The position numbers were made by a program, and so were the translations under genes. The notes beneath the pieces were generated by a model. It saw only the letters and a program-made list of their open reading frames with translations, was not told the origin of the DNA and did not search any database. This document shows, in pieces, positions 1 to 8,525 of a stretch of DNA of 46,414 bases. The DNA comes from DATGUA01 sp035301545 (GTDB taxonomy: Bacteria > Bacillota > Clostridia > Tissierellales > Tissierellaceae). Within the stretch, counting starts at the first letter, position 1. Every line of letters starts with the position of its first letter. The stretch lies in the NCBI GenBank assembly GCA_035301545.1, contig DATGUA010000066.1, positions 1 through 46,414 on the forward strand. Direction: 5' to 3'.

Positions 1-79
1 AAAATTTAATTACTAAAAATTATGAAATAAAACCTTCAAAATGTTATTATAGTATAGTAATATAAATGGAGGTTTTTTA

Positions 80-1432
80 ATGAATAAGAGTAGTAAAAGG
101 TTTGAAGAAGAAAAGATAGGAAATTTATTATTAAAAATTTCTATACCTTTAATAATTTCTATTTTAATATCTGAGCTTTACAATATGGTAGATACATTTT
201 TCGTTGGACGTAATGTAGGTGGGCAAGGTATAGGAGCTTTAGTCTTAGTCTTTCCTATACAAAGAATTATAATCGCTTTGAGCTTTATGATAGCAACAGG
301 TGCATCAACAGCATTCTCTAGAGCTAATGGACAGAAAGATATAGAAAAATCTAGAAAGATAGTAAATAATGGTTTTTCTCTATCTATTGGAATAATGATT
401 ACATTAACTACTATAATATTATTATTTTTAGAAAAGATACTGATAGCTTTAGGAGCAAGTTCACAAATACTACCTTATGCTAAAGATTATTTAAATGTAG
501 TGATATTAGGAAGTACATTTTTATCCCTATCTATATTTATATCAAATATCATGATATCTTTAGGAGATAATAAAGTAGCAATAATAAGTAATGCTATAGG
601 TGCTACCGTAAATATAATATTAGATTATATACTAGTAGTACATATGAAAATAGGAGTAAAAGGAGCAGCAATAGCTACTACAGTTTCCCAAATAATAGGA
701 TTTATTTATACATATTATTACTATAGAAATATAAAGGAAGAATATAATATTCGTACTGGATTAAGATTTAATAAAAAGATAATTATTCCTATACTATTAG
801 TAGGAATATCTGCATTTATAGTAGAAGCTGAAGATGCAATAGTTATAGCATTATTTAATAATCTATTATTAAATACAGTAGGAGATCAAGGAATAGTAGT
901 ATTAGGAATAATAACAAAGATATATATGTTTTTATTTATAACTATGTTTGGTATTGCATCAGCAATGCAGCCTATAGCAGCTTATAATGTAGGTGCTCAA
1001 AACTATTTAAGATTAAAAGAAGTGGTGAAAAAGACAGTAATATATGCCTTAATTACATCTGGATTTCTATGGGCTTTAAGTATGATATTTACACCTCAAT
1101 TAATATCTATATTTGTAAAAGAAAAAGATATTATAGAAGAGTCCATAACAGCTTTCAGGATTATGGTAGCTGTATTTCCATTAATAAGTATTTATTATAT
1201 ATCTATATTTTATTATCAGGCTTTAGGAGAATCGAGGATTTCAATATTAGTATCTATATTTAGACAATTAACTTTAATGATTCCAATAGCTATAGTTTTA
1301 GTAAAAGTATTTAATTTAGGAGCTATGGGAGTTTGGATATCCTATCCAATAGCTGATATATTATCTAGTATAGTAAGCTTTATATTAATAAAAAGAGAAG
1401 TAAGAGAAATGAATTATAAAATAAAAGAGTAA
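80..1432 (+). CDS. MATE family multidrug/cation efflux transporter
   Basis: This 450-residue protein is almost entirely hydrophobic, with about 12 predicted membrane segments in two similar halves, which is the usual size and layout of MATE (NorM/MepA-type) antiporters. Such proteins export drugs or organic cations in exchange for Na+ or H+ across the cell membrane. Near the N-terminus it reads LYNMVDTFFVG, the family's conserved helix-1 region, followed by a glycine-rich helix 2. The second half repeats the pattern around AMQPIAAYNVGA. The start is set by a strong GGAGG nine bases upstream. It stands alone, with a shared hairpin terminator between it and the convergent aldehyde dehydrogenase gene. 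The substrate cannot be told from sequence. The family call is confident. Confidence 0.9.
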   Translation: MNKSSKRFEEEKIGNLLLKISIPLIISILISELYNMVDTFFVGRNVGGQGIGALVLVFPIQRIIIALSFMIATGASTAFSRANGQKDIEKSRKIVNNGFSLSIGIMITLTTIILLFLEKILIALGASSQILPYAKDYLNVVILGSTFLSLSIFISNIMISLGDNKVAIISNAIGATVNIILDYILVVHMKIGVKGAAIATTVSQIIGFIYTYYYYRNIKEEYNIRTGLRFNKKIIIPILLVGISAFIVEAEDAIVIALFNNLLLNTVGDQGIVVLGIITKIYMFLFITMFGIASAMQPIAAYNVGAQNYLRLKEVVKKTVIYALITSGFLWALSMIFTPQLISIFVKEKDIIEESITAFRIMVAVFPLISIYYISIFYYQALGESRISILVSIFRQLTLMIPIAIVLVKVFNLGAMGVWISYPIADILSSIVSFILIKREVREMNYKIKE

Positions 1433-1440
1433 TTTAAATG

Positions 1441-1488
1441 AAAAGTAGTAGTAACCAGAATGAGGACTTTGGTTACTACTACTTTTTT
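1441..1488. terminator. Bidirectional terminator between MATE and aldehyde dehydrogenase genes
   Basis: The arms AAAGTAGTAGTAACCA and TGGTTACTACTACTTT form a long stem around a short loop. There is a T run on the plus side and an A run on the other, so it can end transcription from both convergent genes. The last bases overlap the 3' end of the aldehyde dehydrogenase gene. Confidence 0.85.
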
Positions 1489-2851
1489 ATTTCATAAATT
1501 TCTTAGCAATTTTTAGATTTGTATCAGTATATGGTGGATACATAAAATTTGGTTCAAGTTTTCCTGGAGATTTTAGGATACTTTTTTCATGAGAAAATGT
1601 ATCAAAACTATATTTAGAATGATATTGTCCCATTCCACTATATCCAACTCCTCCAAAAGGTAGGTTTGGATTTATTAAATGAGAAAGAGTATGATTTATA
1701 CAGCCACCACCAAATCTAATATTTTGAATAATATATTCCTCTAAATTTTTATCTTTAGTAAATAAATATAAAGCTAATGGATAAGGATTTAAATTTACAA
1801 TTTCTTCAACTTCTGATATATCCTCATAATCTAATACAGGTAATATAGGTCCAAAAATTTCTTCATTCATAATATCATCATCTAGATTGATTTCATCTAA
1901 TATAGTAGGAGATATATATTTAAAAGATAGATCATATTCTCCGCCTTCTCTGATCTTTCCTTGTTTTATTAATTCAGTTAATCTATTAAATCTATCTTGG
2001 TTAATTATTCTAGATAGATTATCTCTTTTTTCTTTACCATAATATTCTAATATATATCCTTTGATTTTTAAGATTAAATCTTCTTTGATTGACTGATGAA
2101 CTAATAAATAATCTGGTGATATGCAAGTTTGACCAGCATTATAATATTTAGCCCACGTTATCTTTTTAGCTGTATTATCTAAATCAGCATCTTTATGGAC
2201 TATTACAGGAGATTTTCCTCCTAATTCTAATGTAATAGGAGTTAAATCTTCAGCTGCTAATCTCATAATATTTTTTCCAACAGGGATACTTCCTGTAAAA
2301 AATATATGATCAAACTTATAAGATTTAATTAAAGGATCTATTACTTCTGAACCTGGACCCTCTAATACACTAATATATTCTTTAGGAAAACAACTTTTAA
2401 TAATCTTAGATATAATTTGTTCAGTATTAGTAGCTTTATTAGAAGGTTTTAAGATTATACAATTACCAGCAGCTATTGCGCCGATTAATGGTGATATAGC
2501 TAATTGAAATGGATAATTCCAAGGACTAATAATCAACACTATACCCTTAGGTTGTGGATAAATGTAAGAACTAGAAGGTTGTAAATATAAAGGTGTGGAT
2601 ACTTTCTTAATTTCCATCCATTTTTTAAGATTTTCTATAGCATGATTTAGTTCTTCATATACAATTCCTATTTCTCCAGTATAAGACTCAAATATAGGCT
2701 TAGATAGATCTAATTTGAGAGCTTCTATAATACTAGATTCATTATCTTGAATACTTTGCTTTAAATTTTTAAGTTGTTTTAATCTAAAGTCATATTCTAA
2801 AGTGTTACCTTCGTTGAAAAAATTTCTCTTATCATTATAAATATTATCCAT
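1487..2851 (-). CDS. Aldehyde dehydrogenase, class 3-like
   Basis: This is a 454-residue NAD(P)-dependent aldehyde dehydrogenase that would oxidise aldehydes to acids in the cytosol. The catalytic cysteine lies in NAGQTCISPDYLL (Cys243) and the general-base glutamate in TLELGGKSP (Glu209). The nucleotide-binding region shows PWNYPFQL near residue 111, KPSNKA near 135 and FTGSIPVGK near 185. The length and the PWNYPF/GQTCI motifs fit the shorter class 3 group (YwdH/AlkH-like) rather than the longer betaine-aldehyde type. The start follows a strong AGGAGG. It is a single gene that diverges from the aspS-gatC operon. The physiological substrate is unknown, though fatty or aromatic aldehydes are typical of the class. 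Confidence 0.9.
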   Translation of the reverse strand: MDNIYNDKRNFFNEGNTLEYDFRLKQLKNLKQSIQDNESSIIEALKLDLSKPIFESYTGEIGIVYEELNHAIENLKKWMEIKKVSTPLYLQPSSSYIYPQPKGIVLIISPWNYPFQLAISPLIGAIAAGNCIILKPSNKATNTEQIISKIIKSCFPKEYISVLEGPGSEVIDPLIKSYKFDHIFFTGSIPVGKNIMRLAAEDLTPITLELGGKSPVIVHKDADLDNTAKKITWAKYYNAGQTCISPDYLLVHQSIKEDLILKIKGYILEYYGKEKRDNLSRIINQDRFNRLTELIKQGKIREGGEYDLSFKYISPTILDEINLDDDIMNEEIFGPILPVLDYEDISEVEEIVNLNPYPLALYLFTKDKNLEEYIIQNIRFGGGCINHTLSHLINPNLPFGGVGYSGMGQYHSKYSFDTFSHEKSILKSPGKLEPNFMYPPYTDTNLKIAKKFMK

Positions 2852-2930
2852 AAAATTCTCCTCCTTTGTTCTATTAAATATATGGTATCATAATTATCTG
2901 AATTATGTTTATAATAATTATATAATGTCC

Positions 2931-2957
2931 TTGACAAAGATACTTTAATAGTATAAA
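2931..2957 (+). promoter_or_regulatory. Promoter of the aspS-gatC T-box operon
   Basis: A perfect -35 TTGACA (2931-2936) is followed after 15 bases by TATAAA (2952-2957). The spacer is shorter than the usual 17, so the exact -10 is uncertain. The position just upstream of the T-box leader supports it. Confidence 0.5.
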
Positions 2958-2964
2958 GTAGTTA

Positions 2965-3255
2965 CAACAATAAATTATAAAACTAAAAACAAGGATCAGA
3001 AGAGTAAGTTAAAATGGTAATCAAAGCGAGCTAGTGATAGTGAGAGACTAGTATGGATTTTTAACTGAAAAACATCTGGGAGTTTCGAGCTGAAAGTTAA
3101 AGATTAGTAAGCCAGACGTATCTAATGCGTTAAATTAGTAGATATCGGTTTTATGCCTGTATTGATAATAAGTGATTATTTTAAATAATCAAATTAGGTG
3201 GTACCACGAAATTTAACCTTTCGTCCTTTTATAGGATTGAAAGGTTTTTTTATTT
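2965..3255 (+). promoter_or_regulatory. T-box riboswitch, Asn (AAC) specifier
   Basis: This is a T-box leader that binds uncharged tRNA and then allows readthrough into the operon. The T-box core GGTGGTACCACG lies at 3197-3208. The terminator stem AACCTTT...AAAGGTT with a T run covers about 3215-3250. Stem I begins near 2990. The specifier loop is bounded by the pair CAGA/TCTG below and GTTAAAA/TTTTAAC above. Its 5' side holds the usual AGTA and its 3' side reads TGAAA then AAC then A, so the specifier is AAC (Asn) at 3071-3073. The same parse gives ATG in both methionine leaders of this window, which supports the reading. An Asn specifier fits an operon that makes Asn-tRNA(Asn) by transamidation. 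Confidence 0.9.
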
Positions 3256-3281
3256 GTATTTTTTAAAAGGAGTGAAAGAAT

Positions 3282-5384
3282 GTGGAGAAAGATTTAATTA
3301 GAAGTCATTATTGTGGCAGGATTGGAGAAGAAGATATAGATAAATCATCTACTTTAATGGGATGGGTTCATAGGACAAGAGATATGGGTGGAATAATCTT
3401 TGTAGATTTAAGAGATAGAACAGGAATATCACAAATAGTTTTTGATTCTAATGATATAGATGAAGAAGATTTTAGAACTATAGAGAGAATAAGAAGCGAA
3501 TATGTAATAGGAGTAAAAGGTGTAATTAGAGAAAGAGATGAAGAAACTTATAATCCTAGAATTCCTACAGGAACTGTAGAACTTAAAGCAGAGGAATTTG
3601 AAATATTATCTAAATCAAAGCCTCTACCTTTTGAAATAGAAGATAGTTCTAATGTACGAGAAGAATTAAGATTAAAACATAGATATTTAGAATTAAGAGA
3701 TCCTAAATTATATAATAATTTAGTCTTAAAACATAATACTGTAAAATCCATTAGAAAGTATTTAGAGGATAGAGAATTTTTAGATGTAGAAACTCCTATC
3801 TTAACTAAAAGTACACCAGAAGGGGCTAGAGATTATTTAGTACCTAGTAGGATCCAAACAGGTTCATTCTATGCATTACCACAATCACCTCAAATATTTA
3901 AACAATTATTAATGGCATCTGGAATAGATAGATATTATCAAATTGCTAGATGTTTTAGAGATGAAGATTTAAGATCAGATCGACAACCAGAATTTACTCA
4001 AGTAGATATGGAATTATCCTTTGTATCTCAAGAAGAAGTATTAGGATATTTAGAAGAAATGTTTAAGAATATATTTTACCAAGTATTAGATATAAAGATA
4101 GAAGAAAAATTTCCCCGTTTAACTTATAAAGAAGCAATAGATTTATATGGAACTGACAAACCAGATATTAGATTTGAAATGCCTATAGTAGACTTAACAG
4201 ATATTGCAGCTAAATGTAATTTTAAAGTATTTAGAAATGTAGTAGATAATGGAGGATTAGTTAGAGCATTAAATATTAAAGGTGGAAATAGTTTTACAAG
4301 AAATGAAATAGATATACTGACAGAAGATGCTATATCCTATGGTGCAGAAGGAATGGCATGGATAGGAATAGGAGAAGATGGAGAATTACGTTCTGTATTA
4401 ACAAAGTTTTTTGAAAAAGAAGAAATAGATAATATATTAGATAGAGTTAAAGCTGAACCAGGAGACTTAATTATATTTTGTGCAGATAGTCCAGATATAG
4501 TTTACAGGACCTTAGGAAATCTACGTTTAGATATTGGTGATAAATTAGGATTAAGAGATAAAGATGAGTATAAGTTTTTAATAGTAACAGATTTTCCATT
4601 ATTACAATGGAATTCAGAAGAGCAGAGATATGTAGCCATGCATCACCCATTTACAATGCCAGCTTTAGAAGATCTTGATTTATTAGAAAGTGAACCAGAA
4701 AAAGTAAAAGCTCAAGCCTACGATATAGTATTAAATGGAGTAGAATTAGGTAGTGGTAGTATTCGTATTCATAAGGAAGATATACAAGAAAAAATGTTTC
4801 AAGTATTAGGTTTTAGTAAAGAAAAAATAGAAGAAAGATTTGGATTTATATTGGAATCTTTTTCCTATGGTACACCACCTCATGGAGGATTTGCTTTTGG
4901 ATTAGATAGATTAATAATGATGATGGCAGGAAGTGAAAGTATAAGAGATGTAATAGCTTTTCCTAAAAACAGAGATGCGGTCTGTTTACTAAGTCAAGCA
5001 CCTAGTACTGTAGCATCAGAGCAATTAGAAACTTTGAAATTAGAGGTGGCAGGAAATGAGAAGAAAAGAGATAAAACTACAACTACTTTAAAGGAAGCAT
5101 CAAACCTAGATATAGATAGATTAGGTGAATTATCTCAACTAAATATAGATAAAAATGAAAAAGAAGAATATAGGAAACATTTAAAAGATAGGATTGAATT
5201 TACTTCAAAGATTAAAGAGTTAGATGTGTCAGAATATAAGCCAACTGTAAACATACATCCAGTAGATAATGTAGTAAGATCAGACAAAGTAAATCAAGAA
5301 TATACTAGAGATGAATTATTATCAAATGGATCGACAGTAGAGTCTGGATATATATTAGTACCTAAATTAATTGAAGAAAACTAG
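3282..5384 (+). CDS. aspS: Aspartyl-tRNA synthetase fused to GatC (AspS-GatC)
   Basis: This is a 700-residue fusion. Residues 1 to about 590 are a bacterial-type aspartyl-tRNA synthetase. They include the anticodon-binding OB fold (GWVHRTRDMGG), class II motif 2 (RCFRDEDLRSDRQPEF), the bacterial GAD insert, and motif 3 (GGFAFGLDRLIM). After a charged linker, residues about 603-700 match GatC, the small subunit of Asp/Glu-tRNA amidotransferase: LGELSQLNI near the start, then PTVNIHPVDN, and YILVPKLIEEN at the end. A normal AspRS is about 590 residues and GatC about 95. His30 in GWVHR resembles non-discriminating AspRS enzymes, which charge both tRNA-Asp and tRNA-Asn (inference). The start is GTG after AAAGGAG; an overlapping ATG at 3280 opens only a six-codon frame. 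The gatA-like and gatB genes follow directly. Confidence 0.92.
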   Translation: MEKDLIRSHYCGRIGEEDIDKSSTLMGWVHRTRDMGGIIFVDLRDRTGISQIVFDSNDIDEEDFRTIERIRSEYVIGVKGVIRERDEETYNPRIPTGTVELKAEEFEILSKSKPLPFEIEDSSNVREELRLKHRYLELRDPKLYNNLVLKHNTVKSIRKYLEDREFLDVETPILTKSTPEGARDYLVPSRIQTGSFYALPQSPQIFKQLLMASGIDRYYQIARCFRDEDLRSDRQPEFTQVDMELSFVSQEEVLGYLEEMFKNIFYQVLDIKIEEKFPRLTYKEAIDLYGTDKPDIRFEMPIVDLTDIAAKCNFKVFRNVVDNGGLVRALNIKGGNSFTRNEIDILTEDAISYGAEGMAWIGIGEDGELRSVLTKFFEKEEIDNILDRVKAEPGDLIIFCADSPDIVYRTLGNLRLDIGDKLGLRDKDEYKFLIVTDFPLLQWNSEEQRYVAMHHPFTMPALEDLDLLESEPEKVKAQAYDIVLNGVELGSGSIRIHKEDIQEKMFQVLGFSKEKIEERFGFILESFSYGTPPHGGFAFGLDRLIMMMAGSESIRDVIAFPKNRDAVCLLSQAPSTVASEQLETLKLEVAGNEKKRDKTTTTLKEASNLDIDRLGELSQLNIDKNEKEEYRKHLKDRIEFTSKIKELDVSEYKPTVNIHPVDNVVRSDKVNQEYTRDELLSNGSTVESGYILVPKLIEEN

Positions 5385-5398
5385 AAGGAGGCATAATA

Positions 5399-6517
5399 AT
5401 GAGACTAAAAAATATTTCCCTGGCAATAAGTGACAATATTTCCATAAAAGGAGTAAAAACGACAGCAAATTCTAAAATGTTACAAAACTATATACCACCC
5501 TTTAATGCTACAGTAGTAGAAAGGTTATTGAAAGAAGATCCTAGAAAACTGGAAAAGGGAAGTATAAAGGAGTTTGGAGTAGGAGAGAGTGAAGAGCATT
5601 GGGGAACTGCTAAAGTCGTAGCTCAAGGCAAAAAGGTAATCGGAGTAGCTTCAGATATAGGAGGAGAGATTGTAAAATCAGCTAATCATTATGGAATATA
5701 TGGATTAAAACCTAGCTATGGATTAGTGTCCAGATATGGACTTATAGGAGTATCATCTTCTATAGACACTATAGGAATTTTAGGAAATAGTATAAAGGAT
5801 ATATCTTTAGTATTAGAGATTATAGGAGATAAAGATCCTAAAGATTCTACTTCTATAGGTAAAGGAAATATAGAATATAATAAATCATTGAATATAGATA
5901 ATGATGATATAAGAGGATTGAAGATAGGGGTTTTAGGTAAGGATTTCCGAGAAAATATTTCGAACTTTCTAGAAGGGTTAAGAAAGTTAGATGTAAATGT
6001 AGAAGGTATCTCATTACCATTATTAGAATATGCATCTCAAGTCCATGAGATAATATCTAGTGGTGAATTTGCTTCTAATATGGCAAGATTTGATGGGATT
6101 AGTTATGGATATAGAACAGAAAATTATGAAAATGTAGATGAATTATATAAAAATAGTAGATCCGAATCTTTAGGTGAAGATGTAAAGAAAAAAATTCTAT
6201 TTGGAAATTTCGTCTTAAGTAGTGAAAATTATAAGGAATATTATGAAAGATCACAGAGAATAAGAACTTTAATAAAAGAAGAATTTAATAATATATTTAA
6301 AGAATATGATTTTTTATTATCTCCTATATCCTCTACATTTACAAAAGGTGTTAATCTTGCAGGATTACCAGCCTTATCACTCCCATGTAATGATAAAGGT
6401 GCAGATAAAGGAATTCAATTAATAGGACCTGCATTTGAAGAAGAGAAGTTGTTATCTCTAGGATATATTTATGAAGATATTATATTAAAACAAGATAAGA
6501 TAGGTGGTGAGAAATAA
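5399..6517 (+). CDS. GatA-like protein lacking the amidase catalytic triad
   Basis: This 372-residue protein aligns along its length with GatA, the glutaminase subunit of GatCAB, but GatA is normally about 485 residues. Clear matches are DNISIKGVKTTANSKMLQN, NATVVERL, YGLKPSYGLVSRYGL, NMARFDGISYGYRTEN and VNLAGLPALSLPC. The first 65-70 residues of normal GatA are absent. The catalytic Lys of IAIKDNI is Ser11 (AISDNIS). The segment holding the GGSSGGS cis-serine is deleted, at about residues 64-69. The nucleophile of DTGGSIRQPA is Glu90 (DIGGEIVKSA). A C-terminal loop is also shortened. The frame is open, with a strong AGGAGG 14 bases after aspS-gatC and a one-base overlap with gatB, so it looks like an expressed protein and not a decaying gene. 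It probably serves as a scaffold without glutaminase activity. Confidence 0.9.
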   Translation: MRLKNISLAISDNISIKGVKTTANSKMLQNYIPPFNATVVERLLKEDPRKLEKGSIKEFGVGESEEHWGTAKVVAQGKKVIGVASDIGGEIVKSANHYGIYGLKPSYGLVSRYGLIGVSSSIDTIGILGNSIKDISLVLEIIGDKDPKDSTSIGKGNIEYNKSLNIDNDDIRGLKIGVLGKDFRENISNFLEGLRKLDVNVEGISLPLLEYASQVHEIISSGEFASNMARFDGISYGYRTENYENVDELYKNSRSESLGEDVKKKILFGNFVLSSENYKEYYERSQRIRTLIKEEFNNIFKEYDFLLSPISSTFTKGVNLAGLPALSLPCNDKGADKGIQLIGPAFEEEKLLSLGYIYEDIILKQDKIGGEK

Positions 6518-7938
6518 TGAATAAAAAGTTTGAAACTGTAATAGGATTAGAAGTTCATGTAGAATTAGGAAGTAAAACAAAAATATTTTGCTCTTGTAGT
6601 ACAGAGTTTGGTGGAGAGCCTAATACACATTGTTGTCCCATTTGTATGGGATTACCTGGAGCCTTACCTGTATTAAACGAAGAAGTGGTAAATTACGGTA
6701 TTAAAGCAGGATTAGCTACTAATTGTCAGATTACAAATATAGGAAAACAAGACCGGAAACATTATTTTTATCCTGATTCGTCTACAGCCTATCAAATATC
6801 CCAAGATGATAGCCCTTTAGCTTATAATGGCTATTTAGATATAGAATCAAAAGGTGGAAGCAAAAGAATAGGTATTACTAGAATTCATATTGAGGAAGAT
6901 GCAGGTAAACTAGTCCATGAAAAGGGATTAGGAACATTAATAGATTATAATAGGGCAGGAGTACCACTAATAGAAATAGTATCTGAACCAGATCTAAGAT
7001 CTAAAGAAGAAACAATAGCTTATTTACAAAAACTAAGAGCTAATATGATATATACTGATGTTTCACAATGTAGAATGAATCAAGGACAATTTAGATGTGA
7101 TGTTAATATATCTATTAGGGAAAAAGGTGCAAAAGAATTTGGTACTCGAACAGAAATAAAGAATTTAAACTCTTTTCAATCAATTATGAAAGCGATAGAA
7201 TATGAAGAAAAAAGACAGATAGATGCTATTAAAAAAGATGAAATAATAATGCAAGAGACTAGAGGATTTAGTCAAGAAACAGGAAAGACTTATTCCTTAA
7301 GGGATAAGGAAAATTCAGATGATTATAGGTTTTTACCTGATCCAGATCTAATGCCAATAGTCATAGAGAAAGAAATGATAGAAAATATAAGAAAAAAACT
7401 ACCTGAGTTACCTGATGATAGAAAGTCAAGATATATTAAAGATTACGATTTAAGTAATTATGATAGTGAACAATTAATATCTTCTATAGAAGTTGCAGAT
7501 TACTTTGAGAAAGCAGCTAAAGATGCAAAAAACACAAAAATACTAGCTAATCTTATAATATCAGAAATATTTAGGTTAACTTCTCCAGAAGAATTTAATC
7601 TACCATTTTCACCAGAATATTTGAGTCAATTAGTGAATTATCTTGAAGAAGAAAAGATAAATTATAATAGTGCTAAAAAGGTAATAGAAATTATGTGGAA
7701 GGAAGAAAAGACTCCAGAGAAAATTATAGAGGAAGAAAATTTAGAACAAATTAATGATGAAAAGGTCTTAGGAGATATAATAGATGAATCTATAAAAACT
7801 AGTAAAAGAGCAGTAGAAGAATATCAATCTGGAAAAGAAAAAGCATTACAATCTATAATTGGGAAAGTAATGGGAAGAACAAAAGGAAGAGCAAATCCAA
7901 ATTTAGTTGTAAAAATATTACAAAATAAATTAAAATAA
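6517..7938 (+). CDS. gatB: Asp/Glu-tRNA amidotransferase subunit GatB
   Basis: This 473-residue protein is full length for GatB, the subunit that binds the misacylated tRNA, phosphorylates its Asp or Glu side chain with ATP, and adds ammonia. The N-terminal motif GLEVHVEL, the metal/ATP-site motif HIEEDAGK, and RCDVNIS are present, with the tail domain GRTKGRANPNLVVKIL at the C-terminus. The N-terminal region is cysteine-rich (FCSCSTEF...HCCPICMG), a pattern seen in many GatB proteins that may bind zinc. The loop before RCD reads MNQGQF, where many relatives have M(E/Q)EGS, a small departure. It overlaps the gatA-like stop by one base (taATG), so the two are probably translationally coupled. 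Because the partner GatA lacks its triad, the ammonia source for this GatB is an open question. Confidence 0.93.
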   Translation: MNKKFETVIGLEVHVELGSKTKIFCSCSTEFGGEPNTHCCPICMGLPGALPVLNEEVVNYGIKAGLATNCQITNIGKQDRKHYFYPDSSTAYQISQDDSPLAYNGYLDIESKGGSKRIGITRIHIEEDAGKLVHEKGLGTLIDYNRAGVPLIEIVSEPDLRSKEETIAYLQKLRANMIYTDVSQCRMNQGQFRCDVNISIREKGAKEFGTRTEIKNLNSFQSIMKAIEYEEKRQIDAIKKDEIIMQETRGFSQETGKTYSLRDKENSDDYRFLPDPDLMPIVIEKEMIENIRKKLPELPDDRKSRYIKDYDLSNYDSEQLISSIEVADYFEKAAKDAKNTKILANLIISEIFRLTSPEEFNLPFSPEYLSQLVNYLEEEKINYNSAKKVIEIMWKEEKTPEKIIEEENLEQINDEKVLGDIIDESIKTSKRAVEEYQSGKEKALQSIIGKVMGRTKGRANPNLVVKILQNKLK

Positions 7939-7940
7939 GA

Positions 7941-7972
7941 GAATAGATCTAGACCTACTCTCTTACTTTATC
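7941..7972 (+). terminator. Weak hairpin after gatB
   Basis: GAGAATAG and CTACTCTC can pair with one mismatch and are followed by a short T-rich stretch. It is a plausible but weak terminator for the translation operon. Confidence 0.35.
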
Positions 7973-8144
7973 ATTATCAAATATAAACTTGAAAAGATAT
8001 GATACTGCTAATCCGGCCAGTAAATTGAACTTTAAGTTTCAACCTTATTTGGTATAATGTGGCTATAGCATAACATAATAGGTGTAATTCTTGTCTCTCT
8101 ATTATTAGGTGTATATCCACTTAAAAGGATAAATAAAATAATCC

Positions 8145-8173
8145 TTTACATTTACTTTAGTGTAGTATATAAT
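8145..8173 (+). promoter_or_regulatory. Promoter of the Arg T-box operon
   Basis: TTTACA (8145-8150) is followed after exactly 17 bases by a perfect TATAAT (8168-8173), just ahead of the T-box leader. Confidence 0.75.
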
Positions 8174-8179
8174 TAATGA

Positions 8180-8480
8180 TAATCTAAAATTTAAAGATAA
8201 AACTTCGAAGAGGAGAGTAATTTTAAGAAAACTTCTACAGCGAGTTCCGATTGGTGAAAGGGAATGGAGACTATTAAAATGAAAAGGACCTCAGAGTCAT
8301 GCACCGAGATCAAGTATCAAGGCTGCATCAGGTTCGCCTGTTATAGCGACAGAGTATAACTACTTTATGTTGTACTTGATAAGATTTATATTGTGAAATA
8401 TAAGTAAATTAGGATGGCAACGCGGGGCATAACCTTCGTTCCTAAGAATATACTCTTAGGAACGAAGGTTTTTTTGTTTT
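8180..8480 (+). promoter_or_regulatory. T-box riboswitch, probable Arg (AGG) specifier
   Basis: The T-box core AGGATGGCAACGCGGG lies at about 8411-8426, followed by the terminator stem AACCTTCGTTCCTAAG / CTTAGGAACGAAGGTT with a T run (8430-8476). In stem I the pair GAGG/CCTC bounds the specifier loop, the 5' side has AGAGTAA, and the 3' side reads TGAAA then AGG then A. The specifier is therefore AGG (Arg) at 8285-8287. The layout matches the Asn and Met leaders in this window base for base around the loop. A shift to ACC (Thr) would suit the downstream dehydratase but would break the GAGG/CCTC stem. The gap from 7939 to 8525 is otherwise without a gene. Confidence 0.8.
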
Positions 8481-8525
8481 TAAAGAGATAGATGTAAGAA
8501 TAGAAAAAATATTGGAGGGATAGTT

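Noticed and set aside
3280..3297. ATG at 3280 as start of aspS
   Set aside because: It is in another frame and stops after six codons; the GTG at 3282 gives the AspRS N-terminus.
5399..6517. Calling the GatA-like gene a pseudogene
   Set aside because: The frame is intact, both ribosome site and overlap with gatB are preserved, and the non-catalytic regions remain well conserved; loss is limited to the active site and loops.
8069..8176. A short plus-strand frame reading like the end of a membrane protein (GVILVSLLLGVYPLKRINKII)
   Set aside because: It has no start or ribosome site, is closed by a stop just upstream, and overlaps the well-formed T-box promoter. It may be a vestige, but chance in AT-rich DNA cannot be excluded.
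8288..8290. ACC (Thr) as specifier of the second T-box, which would fit a threonine dehydratase-like gene
   Set aside because: Using ACC would break the GAGG/CCTC stem and differ from the exact loop layout shared by the other three leaders, so AGG is preferred.
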